This document shows, piece by piece, positions 46,426-54,942 of a DNA stretch of 64,000 nt. The stretch is from Bacteroidota bacterium. GTDB taxonomy: Bacteria > Bacteroidota > Bacteroidia > Cytophagales > Cytophagaceae. Where the stretch lies: assembly GCA_023428135.1 (NCBI GenBank), contig JAEYZG010000032.1, forward strand, positions 124,001 through 188,000, given 5' to 3'. The number at the start of each line of letters is the position of its first letter. Within the stretch, counting starts at the first letter, position 1. The notes under the pieces were generated by a model, which did no database searches, was not told the origin of the DNA, and saw only the letters and a list, made by a program, of their open reading frames with translations. The translations under genes were made by a program, and so were the position numbers.

Positions 46426-47820
46426 TTAGTAAGCTTTGTTTTTAGGATCAAACTCTGTCCATCCTTGCATCCAGTTATTAGAACCATCGAATGCACCTAC
46501 GAAAGAAGTTTGCTCAAGACCTGCAGGTACCGCTTTAGAACCTGAAAGAAGAGGCGAACCTGCTTTCAATAATGGATTAGGATTAGAAAGTTCGAATATG
46601 TTTGCAACATTTGAACTTGAATCTATCTTCTGATTAACGACACCAGCAAAGTAATCTGCTAGGTTAAATCCTGCAAGAGTTCTATTGTTAGCAGCAAAAC
46701 CTGTTGTATCATTACCATTGCCAGAACTGAATGCAGCAAGTGTTTTATATCTGCTTAAGAAGTTACCTGAGAATTTTGAACCAGAGTTAGTTTTCTCAAA
46801 ATTTACAGCTGTTGGGAAACCTATTATAACGCTGTTATAAATCGATTGCGCTGTATTTCTTCTTAAATGCGCTCCCTGACCATAACTTCCATTGATATCA
46901 CCAAATGTATAGTTATATATTTTCTTTGATGCTGAAGCTACTGATTTCACTTTGAAAGCATAAGGACCAAGAACTGTAATATTGGAAAACTGAGCAGCTG
47001 TTAATGGAACCTCAGGACCGCCCGTTGCATTGTTATCTGATTCAAACCCATTAGAAAGAGAGATATCAGCAATAGAAGGATCTCTTACTACTATTCCATA
47101 CTGTACATTACCTGAGAAACCGTTATCAGTATCGAAATCATCATCCCAGGTTCTATAAGCCACAAGATATTTAGCATTTACCGTACCGCCGAACCATTCA
47201 AAAGCATCGTCTCCGGAGAAAGATACCTGAACGTGATCCACTTTAGTGGAACGACCAACACTTCCAAAAGTCAGACCATTTAATTCATTATCTGGAGAAA
47301 GCGCTATACCTGCAAACTCAACTCTTACATACTGGAATTCACCTGAATTGTCATCAGCATCGGTTCCACCATGTTTACCGCTTTCTCCTGCCTGAGCACT
47401 GATACCTTCAATGTTAACATTAGAACCTCCATTATTTGGTGCTTTACCAAGGATAACTATTCCACCCCAATCTCCATAGTTTTTATATCCTGCAGGTGCA
47501 CCTGAAGTAAATATAATAGGATTGCCGGATGTTCCTGTTGCATGGATTTTAGCCCCTCTATCAATAACAAGAGCACCTTTGGTTACTTTATCTCCCATAA
47601 TAACAGTACCTGCAGGAATAGTCAGTTCTGCCGGAGCAGTAACATAAACATTACCTTTCAAAATATATTTTTTTCCTGCATCAAGTGTCATACTTTGATT
47701 AATGGTACCTTCAAGAGTAACATCATTTGACGGAGTTACTATAGAATCCTCTTTATCTTTTTTACAAGCAAAATTTACCGCCATTAATGCCGCAAGAAAA
47801 ATTGATGATAACCTTTTCAT
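46426..47820 (-). CDS. secreted beta-helix-like lipoprotein, partner of TonB receptor
   Basis: 464 aa. A lipobox-type signal (AALMAVNFAC, Cys at about 19) is followed by repeated short beta strands rich in Gly, Asn and Asp, such as LTIPAGTVIMGD, GDWGGIVILGKAPNNGG and YLVAYRTWDDDFDTDNGFSG. This layout resembles right-handed parallel beta-helix surface proteins of Bacteroidota that pair with a TonB receptor. The upstream control region has a TAGCTTTG -7 box and four TTAAC-type half-sites, mostly with an 11-nt spacing, suggestive of phosphate control. No enzymatic motif is recognised; it may bind or present a nutrient. It has its own terminator. Confidence 0.65.
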   Translation of the reverse strand: MKRLSSIFLAALMAVNFACKKDKEDSIVTPSNDVTLEGTINQSMTLDAGKKYILKGNVYVTAPAELTIPAGTVIMGDKVTKGALVIDRGAKIHATGTSGNPIIFTSGAPAGYKNYGDWGGIVILGKAPNNGGSNVNIEGISAQAGESGKHGGTDADDNSGEFQYVRVEFAGIALSPDNELNGLTFGSVGRSTKVDHVQVSFSGDDAFEWFGGTVNAKYLVAYRTWDDDFDTDNGFSGNVQYGIVVRDPSIADISLSNGFESDNNATGGPEVPLTAAQFSNITVLGPYAFKVKSVASASKKIYNYTFGDINGSYGQGAHLRRNTAQSIYNSVIIGFPTAVNFEKTNSGSKFSGNFLSRYKTLAAFSSGNGNDTTGFAANNRTLAGFNLADYFAGVVNQKIDSSSNVANIFELSNPNPLLKAGSPLLSGSKAVPAGLEQTSFVGAFDGSNNWMQGWTEFDPKNKAY

Positions 47821-47858
47821 AATTTAATTTATTGTTTGTTTTAACCTTTAAAGCTTCA

Positions 47859-47913
47859 CAAAGCTAAGCTCCCTGTATTAAGCAAATGTTAAGCGCTTGT
47901 TAGTAAATGTTAA
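47859..47913 (-). promoter_or_regulatory. candidate Pho-box promoter of the beta-helix-like lipoprotein gene
   Basis: A -7 box TAGCTTTG (minus strand, 47866-47859) has no TTTG -33 partner. In its place lie four direct half-sites, written on the plus strand as TATTAA at 47876, TGTTAA at 47887, TGTTAG at 47898 and TGTTAA at 47908: spacings 11, 11 and 10. On the coding strand these are TTAACA-type. PhoB binds direct repeats with an 11-nt period that replace the -35 element, which is the same geometry. The regulator is inferred. Confidence 0.5.
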
Positions 47914-47917
47914 AATC

Positions 47918-47954
47918 AAAAGGGCCTTTATCGGTAATTGACAAAGGCCCTTTT
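47918..47954 (-). terminator. terminator after the TonB receptor gene
   Basis: A perfect 12-bp GC-containing stem (47918-47929 and 47943-47954) with a 13-nt loop, followed by TTTTAAC on the minus strand. It lies 22 bp after the receptor stop codon and only 4 bp before the control repeats of the next gene. Confidence 0.85.
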
Positions 47955-47976
47955 ATATTCTATGAACTAATTTCTG

Positions 47977-50784
47977 TTAAAAAGTATAAGATATACCAGC
48001 TGTTATATATTGTCCTCTTCTGTTCTTCTGGAAGAACCCGTCGACAGAGGTAATCTTTGAATCAAAGTTTGAATCGTACATTAATTTATACTGCTGATTG
48101 AACAGATCCTGTACCCCGATCTTTACAAGGAATCTATTGGTAATACCTTTGGTTATCGTTAAATCCATCACATTTCTGGGCATTTCATAAATCGTCGGAG
48201 TATTGTTATTTCCAACTAGGAATATTCTCTTACCAATAACATTGTAGAGCAATGTTATTTGCCAGCGGGTATCTGGGTTGTTGTAGTAAAGACCTACATT
48301 GATAACATATGGAGATTGTCCCTGCATTGGCCTTGATTTTTCTTTGATATCTGTATTCCCAAGATCTACACGGCTTCTTATAACTGAAGCATTTGACACA
48401 AGACTAAGGTTTTCTAAAAATTTACTATTGGAAATAAATGAAAGAGATTTTCTCAGCTCCAATTCCGCCCCCACACTGCTTGATTTCGGTGCATTTCCAT
48501 AAGTAAATACAGGTAATGAAGCGCCCTGTTCATTATAAATCTCTATTGGATTTATGAAACTTTTATAGAAAACACCCAAAGCTATATTCTCAGAAGGTGT
48601 AGGATACAGTTCCCATCTCAAATCATAGTTATTAATGTTTGCAATTTTTAATTTCGGATTACCAACATAGTTAACGTTATACTCAAAGTCATAATAAGAG
48701 AAAGGTGCAAGCTCTCTGAAATTACCTCTGTTAACAGTTCTGCTGTATGCAGCTCTTACAAGCATCTTTTCGCTGAATTTATAGCTAAGATTTGCAAAAG
48801 GAAGTAAATTGGTATTAGAAGAATTAACTTTGTCATTTGCATTGAACGATGGTGTAGTCAGCTCCTGATGATAGTTTTCCAAACGTAGTCCTGTTGAAAG
48901 ATTAAAATTGTTAAGAAACCCAAAAGAAGTCCCGACATATCCTGCAGATAAAAAGCTGTTGGCCTGATAAGCATCTGTCAGGTTGGTTCCCTCTTCTAGT
49001 ACTAGTTTGTTTGGGGCTATATTTCCAGGACCAAATATCTGGTCAACAGGCTGACCATTAAAATTCTGATTTTCCGGTAATGAAGGATTCTCAAAATCAG
49101 CCCATTTATAGGATAACCATCTTGCTTCAAAATCTCTTTTCTTATATTCAAAATAATAACCACCTTTTACTATGATTGGCTTTGTCGTATCCGAATCTTT
49201 AAAGTTATGTTCAAGATCTCCGCTAGTCATCACAAGATTTTCGTTCATATTGGAATAAAATCTTGCGGCATCAAAAGTGGAAGCTGAAGATGGAATTTGT
49301 ATTTGAAAAGCCTCATTTGATCCTGTAGGTCTCTGAGTCCTCACCCTTCTGTAATCTGGCTCATTCCTGTTTATATTGCTATAACCAACTGTCCAGTTAA
49401 ATTTTGTCTTATCATTAGTAAGATTGTGCTCACCCTGCAACTGGCCCATGTAGATACCTCTGCTTAAATACCAAATAGCAAGATTCTGAAGATCATACTT
49501 ATTCATCAGATCAACTCCATTTCTTTCTGTAGTCTGATTAGTTCCTAATCTGGTATATAGATTTCTGAATAAAATTTTATTTCTTGAATTGTATTCAAAT
49601 GTCCAGTTTGAAATAAGTCCAACGTTCACATTTCTTGAATACTGGGCATCATTTACACTTGTTCTCTGAGGTGTATTCTGAGTGCTTTCATCGTAAGCAT
49701 CGTACGAAGCTCTTGAAATCTTGAAATAAGTATAAGCATTGGTATAGTTTACTGAAGATATGTTTGAAACCTTAACACCTTTCACAAAAAATCTTCTTGA
49801 AAGATTAATATTGAATCTCATATCAGGCAATGCTGTTGTTGATCGGGTACTCCATGAATTCTTGAACGACTTACTTACATCAAAGAGCTGATTGCTATAG
49901 TAGCTTCTTAAATTGTCTTTTGGAAAATCTGAAGGAAGACCTCTTTTGGAATCTACTCCAATGAAATCTGTTCCGCTGCCTTTTTCAAGGTGAAGGTTAT
50001 TAAAAGTTGTTCCAATCCTGTCTGACAGAGAGAACCCAATTTGAGTAGCATTTGTATCTACAATATTTCTAGTATACACTTTGATAACAGCTCCTGCGAA
50101 ATCACCAGGAAGATCTGCTGCCCCTGATTTATATATTAAGAGCCTGTCCAGAAGTCCGCTTGGTATCACATCGAAAGAAAAGCTTCTTCTGTCAATCTCA
50201 GTGCTTGGAGCCATCATGTCATTAAGCATAACGGCATTATACCTTTCACTTAATCCTCGAACAACAACAAATCTGTTATCTACTACAGTAACGCCAGGTA
50301 TTCTTCGCATTACGTCTGCGGTAGTCCTGTCCTGCGACTTACTTATCTGTTCTGCGGAAACACCGGTAACAACCTCCTCGCTTTCTTTAATTTCCTGCAC
50401 CACAGCTTTTTCACTGTTAGTTACTTTTGTTCCGGTAACAACCACTTCTGCAATTTGCTCCGGATCAGTTTTCATCTCTATATTTAGCTTTGTAGTTTCA
50501 TCTGCTTTGATGATTACATTATAAACCAGCTTATTTTCATAACCAAGGTATTCGACTTTGAGAGTATACGTTCCAGGCTTTACCCCTTTAATCAAATAAT
50601 CACCATCAATACCTGTTGCGGTTCCGAGCCCTGTCCCCTCTACTAATACTGTTGCTCCGATCAATGATTCACCTAGAGAGTCTTTTACAATTCCTGAGAC
50701 ACTGCCTGTTTGAGCGAATACATTGCTTTGAGTAAAAACAAGAATTGAGAAGAGAAAAATTAAAATAGAATAAAACTTATTCAT
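47977..50784 (-). CDS. TonB-dependent outer-membrane receptor
   Basis: 935 aa. Signal peptide about 1-24; a carboxypeptidase-regulatory-like domain (about 27-112, GSVSGIVKDSLGESLIGATV); a plug domain (about 130-245, with DVMRRIPGVTVVDNRFVVVR); then a 22-strand-type barrel ending in the aromatic C terminus ITAGISYTF. It lets a substrate cross the outer membrane using energy from TonB-ExbBD. The conserved RGLSERYNAVMLNDMMAPS block is typical of the Bacteroidota branch with this regulatory domain. Substrate unknown. Two pairs of Pho-like half-sites lie upstream, and a beta-helix-like lipoprotein gene follows. Confidence 0.9.
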   Translation of the reverse strand: MNKFYSILIFLFSILVFTQSNVFAQTGSVSGIVKDSLGESLIGATVLVEGTGLGTATGIDGDYLIKGVKPGTYTLKVEYLGYENKLVYNVIIKADETTKLNIEMKTDPEQIAEVVVTGTKVTNSEKAVVQEIKESEEVVTGVSAEQISKSQDRTTADVMRRIPGVTVVDNRFVVVRGLSERYNAVMLNDMMAPSTEIDRRSFSFDVIPSGLLDRLLIYKSGAADLPGDFAGAVIKVYTRNIVDTNATQIGFSLSDRIGTTFNNLHLEKGSGTDFIGVDSKRGLPSDFPKDNLRSYYSNQLFDVSKSFKNSWSTRSTTALPDMRFNINLSRRFFVKGVKVSNISSVNYTNAYTYFKISRASYDAYDESTQNTPQRTSVNDAQYSRNVNVGLISNWTFEYNSRNKILFRNLYTRLGTNQTTERNGVDLMNKYDLQNLAIWYLSRGIYMGQLQGEHNLTNDKTKFNWTVGYSNINRNEPDYRRVRTQRPTGSNEAFQIQIPSSASTFDAARFYSNMNENLVMTSGDLEHNFKDSDTTKPIIVKGGYYFEYKKRDFEARWLSYKWADFENPSLPENQNFNGQPVDQIFGPGNIAPNKLVLEEGTNLTDAYQANSFLSAGYVGTSFGFLNNFNLSTGLRLENYHQELTTPSFNANDKVNSSNTNLLPFANLSYKFSEKMLVRAAYSRTVNRGNFRELAPFSYYDFEYNVNYVGNPKLKIANINNYDLRWELYPTPSENIALGVFYKSFINPIEIYNEQGASLPVFTYGNAPKSSSVGAELELRKSLSFISNSKFLENLSLVSNASVIRSRVDLGNTDIKEKSRPMQGQSPYVINVGLYYNNPDTRWQITLLYNVIGKRIFLVGNNNTPTIYEMPRNVMDLTITKGITNRFLVKIGVQDLFNQQYKLMYDSNFDSKITSVDGFFQKNRRGQYITAGISYTF

Positions 50785-50816
50785 ATCAGTTTGGATTTGT
50801 TTTTCTTTATCGGCAA

Positions 50817-50904
50817 CAAAATTAAGTAGAACCGAACTGATAAGACCTCAATAAGCAGTTAAGGAAATATTAACAAATTATATCCAATGTTAAGGCAATG
50901 TTAA
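50817..50904 (-). promoter_or_regulatory. candidate Pho-box promoter of the TonB receptor gene
   Basis: A -7 box TAATTTTG (minus strand, 50824-50817) lies 32 bp before the receptor start, without a -33 box. Upstream are half-sites AGTTAA at 50857, TATTAA at 50868, TGTTAA at 50888 and TGTTAA at 50899 (plus-strand letters): two pairs, each with 11-nt spacing, 20 nt apart. The same motif precedes the next gene. Here the gap between the repeats and the -7 box is longer than in the partner gene (32 versus 9 bp), so this start may need adjustment. Confidence 0.42.
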
Positions 50905-50940
50905 AAGCCGACAAGTAAAGGGGACACCTTACCTGAGTTT

Positions 50941-50977
50941 TTATTGATGCCATCGCTTGAAGCGATGGTATCAATAA
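50941..50977. repeat. REP-like palindrome
   Basis: A 37-bp palindrome, 18-bp arms (50941-50958 and 50960-50977) around one central base; one G/T mismatch. The core is CATCGCTTGAAGCGATG. A further partial copy (GCATCAATAA) follows at 50985-50994. It lies between the ArsR and TonB genes and resembles intergenic repeats rather than a terminator because no T-run follows. Confidence 0.6.
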
Positions 50978-50994
50978 TGTGATAGCATCAATAA

Positions 50995-51029
50995 AAAAGC
51001 GAAAGCCCTTATTAAGAACTTTCGCTTTT
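50995..51029 (-). terminator. terminator after the ArsR regulator gene
   Basis: An 11-bp stem (50995-51005 and 51019-51029) with a 13-nt loop. On the minus strand the right-hand arm ends in TTTTTT. 21 bp after the stop codon at 51051. Confidence 0.8.
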
Positions 51030-51050
51030 AAAATCAGATTATTTTTAGAG

Positions 51051-51398
51051 TTAATTCTGTAAAACTTTTTTAGTATTCTCTATTGCTCTGAAGGATTCAT
51101 TATAAAATCTGTCCATGAAAATCTTAGACAATTTAAATTGTTCTTCATCCAGAGAATAGTACACCCTTGGCCCATCTATCGCACCTTTAATAAGTCCAGC
51201 TTCTTTAAGATCTTTAAGATGCTGACTGATAGTTGACTGGGACAATGGAAGTTCATTAACGATACTTCCGCACAAACAAGGCCCTTTTGCAGCTAATAAC
51301 TCCATAATAGCGACTCTGGCCGGATGAGCAAGAGCTTTTGCCAATACAGAAATTTTCACCTGATGCGCCTGAAATTCATTCCTTTTTGTAATAGCCAT
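51051..51398 (-). CDS. ArsR-family winged-helix transcriptional regulator
   Basis: 115 aa. The winged helix spans about 12-95: LAKALAHPARVAIMELLAAKG, then CLCGSIVNELPLSQSTISQH (recognition helix), then a wing with GPRVYYSLD. The pair CLC resembles the ELCVCDL metal site of ArsR/SmtB repressors but has only two Cys spaced by Leu, so metal sensing is possible, not certain. The target is probably itself or the divergent MFS exporter gene 178 bp away. Confidence 0.88.
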   Translation of the reverse strand: MAITKRNEFQAHQVKISVLAKALAHPARVAIMELLAAKGPCLCGSIVNELPLSQSTISQHLKDLKEAGLIKGAIDGPRVYYSLDEEQFKLSKIFMDRFYNESFRAIENTKKVLQN

Positions 51399-51576
51399 GT
51401 GAAAAAATTTTATATCGCAATTTTACGTTCTTTTATCAGAAAAACAATACATTTCTTGAATAACCATTAAATTATTTCACTGTAACTATTTTGTACTGCC
51501 TGCACTTTAACAAATAATTCAATATAGCTTATTCATTACTTTCTAAAAGTAACTTGATTACATTTGCGACTGAAAT

Positions 51577-52818
51577 ATGAAAGTTATATCGCACGATCCT
51601 TATGCTGCCCTCAGAATAGCGGATTTCAGATTATTTATCTTTTCAAGATTGTTTTTGACTTTGGCCATACAAATGCAGACAGTAGTTGTTGGATGGCAAA
51701 TTTACGACCTGACAAAAGATCCGCTTGCACTAGGTCTGATAGGACTTGCAGAGTTTCTTCCTTCTATATCCGTCTCGCTGATTGCAGGACATATAGCAGA
51801 CATAGTACCCAGAAAAAGGATAATTCTGACCTGTATGTTTCTGTTACTTTTTTGCACAAGTTCGTTGTTTTATTTTACAACTGACTTGTCGACATTCCTT
51901 TCCAGGTATAATGTGCTACCAATTTATATAGTAATCTTCATAAGCGGATTTGCAAGAGGATTTATAGGACCATCGCTTTTTTCTTTTATGCCACAGCTGG
52001 TTTCGAGAGAGATTTATGCCAATGCCATCACTTGGAACTCAAGTACCTGGCAGGCTGCTGCTGTTGGAGGCCCTGCACTGGGAGGACTTATATATGGATT
52101 CCATGGAATCAGTATATCCTACTTTACAGATCTCTCTCTTATGATAATTGCAATAACCCTAATGAGCTTTGTAAAAAGCAGACCTGTACCACCTTCTGAT
52201 GAAAGTACAAATTCTATATTTGAAAGAATTAAAGTAGGAATCAAATTCGTATTCACAAATCAGCTTATTCTTAGTGCTATCAGTCTGGATTTATTCGCGG
52301 TACTGTTTGGAGGAGCAGTAGCGCTGCTTCCCGTTTTTGCTAAAGACATTTTGAATGAAGGTCCACAGGCTCTTGGTTATCTGAGAGCCGCTCCTGCTCT
52401 AGGGGCAGTGACAATGGCCGTAATCATGGCTTATAAGCCAATAAAACAAAAGGCTGGATTAAAAATGCTGGGTGCTGTAGCTGGCTTTGGACTGGCAATG
52501 ATTGTATTCGCTGTTTCTAAAAACTTCTGGCTGTCGTCCGCTGCACTGCTAGTGAGCGGAATTTTTGATTCAATCAGTGTCATTATCCGGTCAACACTTG
52601 TACACACACTTACTCCGGAAAGTATGAAAGGAAGAGTATCAGCAGTTAACAATATATTTATAGGATCATCAAATGAACTTGGGGCATTTGAATCAGGCGT
52701 CGCTGCGAGATTGTTGGGTGTAGTGCCTTCTGTAATTTTTGGGGGATGCATGACTTTGCTTGTTGTAGCAGTAACCCGTATAAAAGCAAAGAAGCTTGAA
52801 TCCCTTGATCTGGACTAA
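51577..52818 (+). CDS. MFS exporter (EntS/DHA3-like)
   Basis: 413 aa with about twelve membrane helices. FRLFIFSRLFLTLAIQMQTV, then VVGWQIYDLTKDPLALGLIG and GHIADIVPRKRIIL are typical of the DHA3/EntS-type efflux branch of MFS. A -7 box TACATTTG at 51559-51566 lies so close to the ATG that the mRNA leader would be very short. It is divergent from the ArsR gene, which suggests control of export by that regulator. Substrate unknown. Confidence 0.82.
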   Translation: MKVISHDPYAALRIADFRLFIFSRLFLTLAIQMQTVVVGWQIYDLTKDPLALGLIGLAEFLPSISVSLIAGHIADIVPRKRIILTCMFLLLFCTSSLFYFTTDLSTFLSRYNVLPIYIVIFISGFARGFIGPSLFSFMPQLVSREIYANAITWNSSTWQAAAVGGPALGGLIYGFHGISISYFTDLSLMIIAITLMSFVKSRPVPPSDESTNSIFERIKVGIKFVFTNQLILSAISLDLFAVLFGGAVALLPVFAKDILNEGPQALGYLRAAPALGAVTMAVIMAYKPIKQKAGLKMLGAVAGFGLAMIVFAVSKNFWLSSAALLVSGIFDSISVIIRSTLVHTLTPESMKGRVSAVNNIFIGSSNELGAFESGVAARLLGVVPSVIFGGCMTLLVVAVTRIKAKKLESLDLD

Positions 52819-52850
52819 GCTTCTTTCTTTAAACACATTAACTATTAAAA

Positions 52851-53165
52851 TCAATTATCGCTTAAAACAATATTTTGTAATTCCTCTCTTTTTAAGACCA
52901 TTTCATTCAACTCAGGATGTTCTATCAGGTAATTGGCAATGTAAGAACAGGATGTTTTAATTTTCAAATTATTCTTTTTAGCAAACTTCACTACATGTTC
53001 TATCACTTTTTTAGCGATGCCTTTGCCCCTCAAATTCTGAGGAACAAATAAAACACGCAGGTCAATTATGCCATCAAATCTTTCGTATTTAAGTGTTGCG
53101 CTGCGGCCAGCTATATCTATATAAAATTTTTTATACTGCTGATCATGGTTAATTTTAAGCGTCAT
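52851..53165 (-). CDS. GNAT-family N-acetyltransferase (YjdJ type)
   Basis: 104 aa from ATG 53165. The frame could begin at TTG 53183, but AAGGAGG lies 5 nt before the ATG, and those bases would otherwise be coding. The acetyl-CoA-binding region (about 42-75) LRVLFVPQNLRGKGIAKKVI is followed by AKKNNLKIKTSCSYIANYL, which matches small YjdJ-type acetyltransferases. Substrate unknown. Confidence 0.82.
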   Translation of the reverse strand: MTLKINHDQQYKKFYIDIAGRSATLKYERFDGIIDLRVLFVPQNLRGKGIAKKVIEHVVKFAKKNNLKIKTSCSYIANYLIEHPELNEMVLKREELQNIVLSDN

Positions 53166-53320
53166 CTCATCCTCCTTTTTCAAATTTTCAAAAAACGTAT
53201 TTAATTATCTAACCCTCCGGAAAGTCAAATTGTTATATACATTAATATCTAGGAAACAAAGGATTTTGTGGAATTCGTTCAATTAAATACAACTTTCCAC
53301 TACTCAATGTAAATCGCTGT

Positions 53321-54883
53321 CTAAAGCTTAAATTTGGCGATGGAAGATGATTTCCCCAATAATCCTTTTTTGCCAACCAAAACGATATTAGACTCATCCA
53401 GAAAGAGTGTATAATCTTTTACAAGAACCAGTTTATCCTGATTAGGCAGTACAATATTTTTTAAGATCTTCCCAGACTTCCTGTCAAATGAAACCATATT
53501 GATAGAGTGTGGGGCAACGTCCATTCCTTCAGTTGTGGCATATAGGATTCTAATATGATCTTTAGGAGAATTATCAAGGACGAATGAAATTGTATTCAAA
53601 CCATCATTCGCAGGATAAACCTGATTTTTTGCCAGATAACTGCTCCATTCTTTATCTCCATCCTTATTAAACGAATAAAGGATAATTCCCTCCGCCTGCA
53701 CGTGCCCAAGAATTTCGACGTTGTGAGATTTATCAAATGCTTCCTTTTTTATGTGAGGATATCCATCAGCATAAAGATCCCTTTTTTCAAGGGCCATCAT
53801 CACTGATTTATCAGAGTTAACGATAAAATGAGTCAGGTCGTAATCCATCCAATTCTCCTCACCTTTCAGGTTTTTATTTTTCTTCCGCTCCTTTGCTATT
53901 GTATTTTTCATCTCATCCGTCAATTCTTCATAGACAATCATATCAATGCTTTTCTGGGTAAAATTACATTTTGTGTATTTCACACCTGTAAATTTATCTT
54001 GAGAAAGTTCCAGATTGGCTATATAGATACCATCATCCTGAAATGATACATGGAAATCATCTTTCTGATGATTTGAGCCAGGAAACTCTATAATGTCAAA
54101 ATCTTTGGTTTCTAAGCTATACCTGATAAAATTGACCTTACCAAAGTTGTTTACATTGATCAGATAGATCAAACCTTGATTGTCAACGTAAATACCATTA
54201 TTTATGAAGTCATTATCAATACCTACTTTTCCTCTTGACAAGAGATTACAATGGTTGTCGTAAACACTTATACTGGCAGAGAGATTTTTTTCTCCATAAT
54301 TAAACACATAGGAAACGAACTTTTTATTGTCCGGGGAGAAGTGAACGTTATGTTTATATTCAAAGGGTGTGACAAAATTATGATTGGCATGTTCACATAC
54401 GACATCAAGGAAAGTTTCCTTCACTTTTCCCTTATGCGGATGCATTTCCCATTCCCCTACTTCATAAGCCTCCAGTTCTTTATTCCAGATTCTTGAACCA
54501 TTTAAAATATCAAAACCATATGCTTCCATTCTGGTCTTTTTTTCTGATTCATTATGAATCACGGAAAGTAAAACCAATTCTTTACCATTATAGTAAAGGT
54601 CTTTGTAATCTTCATAAGCCTCGACATTAAGATTTACCTTCCATATTGAATTTAATTCATTGTTATATCTTTCAAGAGAAAATTCTGATTTACCCGTCTG
54701 ATTCCCTTTTACCTTGGCCAGCGTAATAAAATCTGTGTCAGAGATCCGAACAATATCATTTCTTCCATCAGGCTCGCTGTATGGACTTCCTAGTCCAAAT
54801 TCCTTGTTTAACAAAAGGGTTTGCGAATGCAAAGTTGAAGTCAGGCTTAAAAACAGTATCAGGACAGTTAATAAAAATCTCAT
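53321..54883 (-). CDS. secreted protein of unknown family, beta-propeller-like
   Basis: 520 aa from ATG 54883; the longer frame would begin with TTG at 54919. Signal peptide about 1-21. The rest is a series of strand-turn units (for example FISLKVKG-type, LIYLINVNNFGKVNFI and IYIANLELSQDKFTG) that could build a propeller. No catalytic motif or known family is recognised. It is monocistronic, 59 bp from coaE. Probably exported to the periplasm or surface. Confidence 0.55.
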   Translation of the reverse strand: MRFLLTVLILFLSLTSTLHSQTLLLNKEFGLGSPYSEPDGRNDIVRISDTDFITLAKVKGNQTGKSEFSLERYNNELNSIWKVNLNVEAYEDYKDLYYNGKELVLLSVIHNESEKKTRMEAYGFDILNGSRIWNKELEAYEVGEWEMHPHKGKVKETFLDVVCEHANHNFVTPFEYKHNVHFSPDNKKFVSYVFNYGEKNLSASISVYDNHCNLLSRGKVGIDNDFINNGIYVDNQGLIYLINVNNFGKVNFIRYSLETKDFDIIEFPGSNHQKDDFHVSFQDDGIYIANLELSQDKFTGVKYTKCNFTQKSIDMIVYEELTDEMKNTIAKERKKNKNLKGEENWMDYDLTHFIVNSDKSVMMALEKRDLYADGYPHIKKEAFDKSHNVEILGHVQAEGIILYSFNKDGDKEWSSYLAKNQVYPANDGLNTISFVLDNSPKDHIRILYATTEGMDVAPHSINMVSFDRKSGKILKNIVLPNQDKLVLVKDYTLFLDESNIVLVGKKGLLGKSSSIAKFKL

Positions 54884-54942
54884 AGAATATCGGTTAAAAT
54901 GGAGGACAAATTTAACCAATTCCTGATTTCGAAAAAAGTGTT

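Noticed and set aside
50081..50524. A 147-codon plus-strand frame opposite the TonB plug domain
   Set aside because: No family, inverse of conserved coding sequence.
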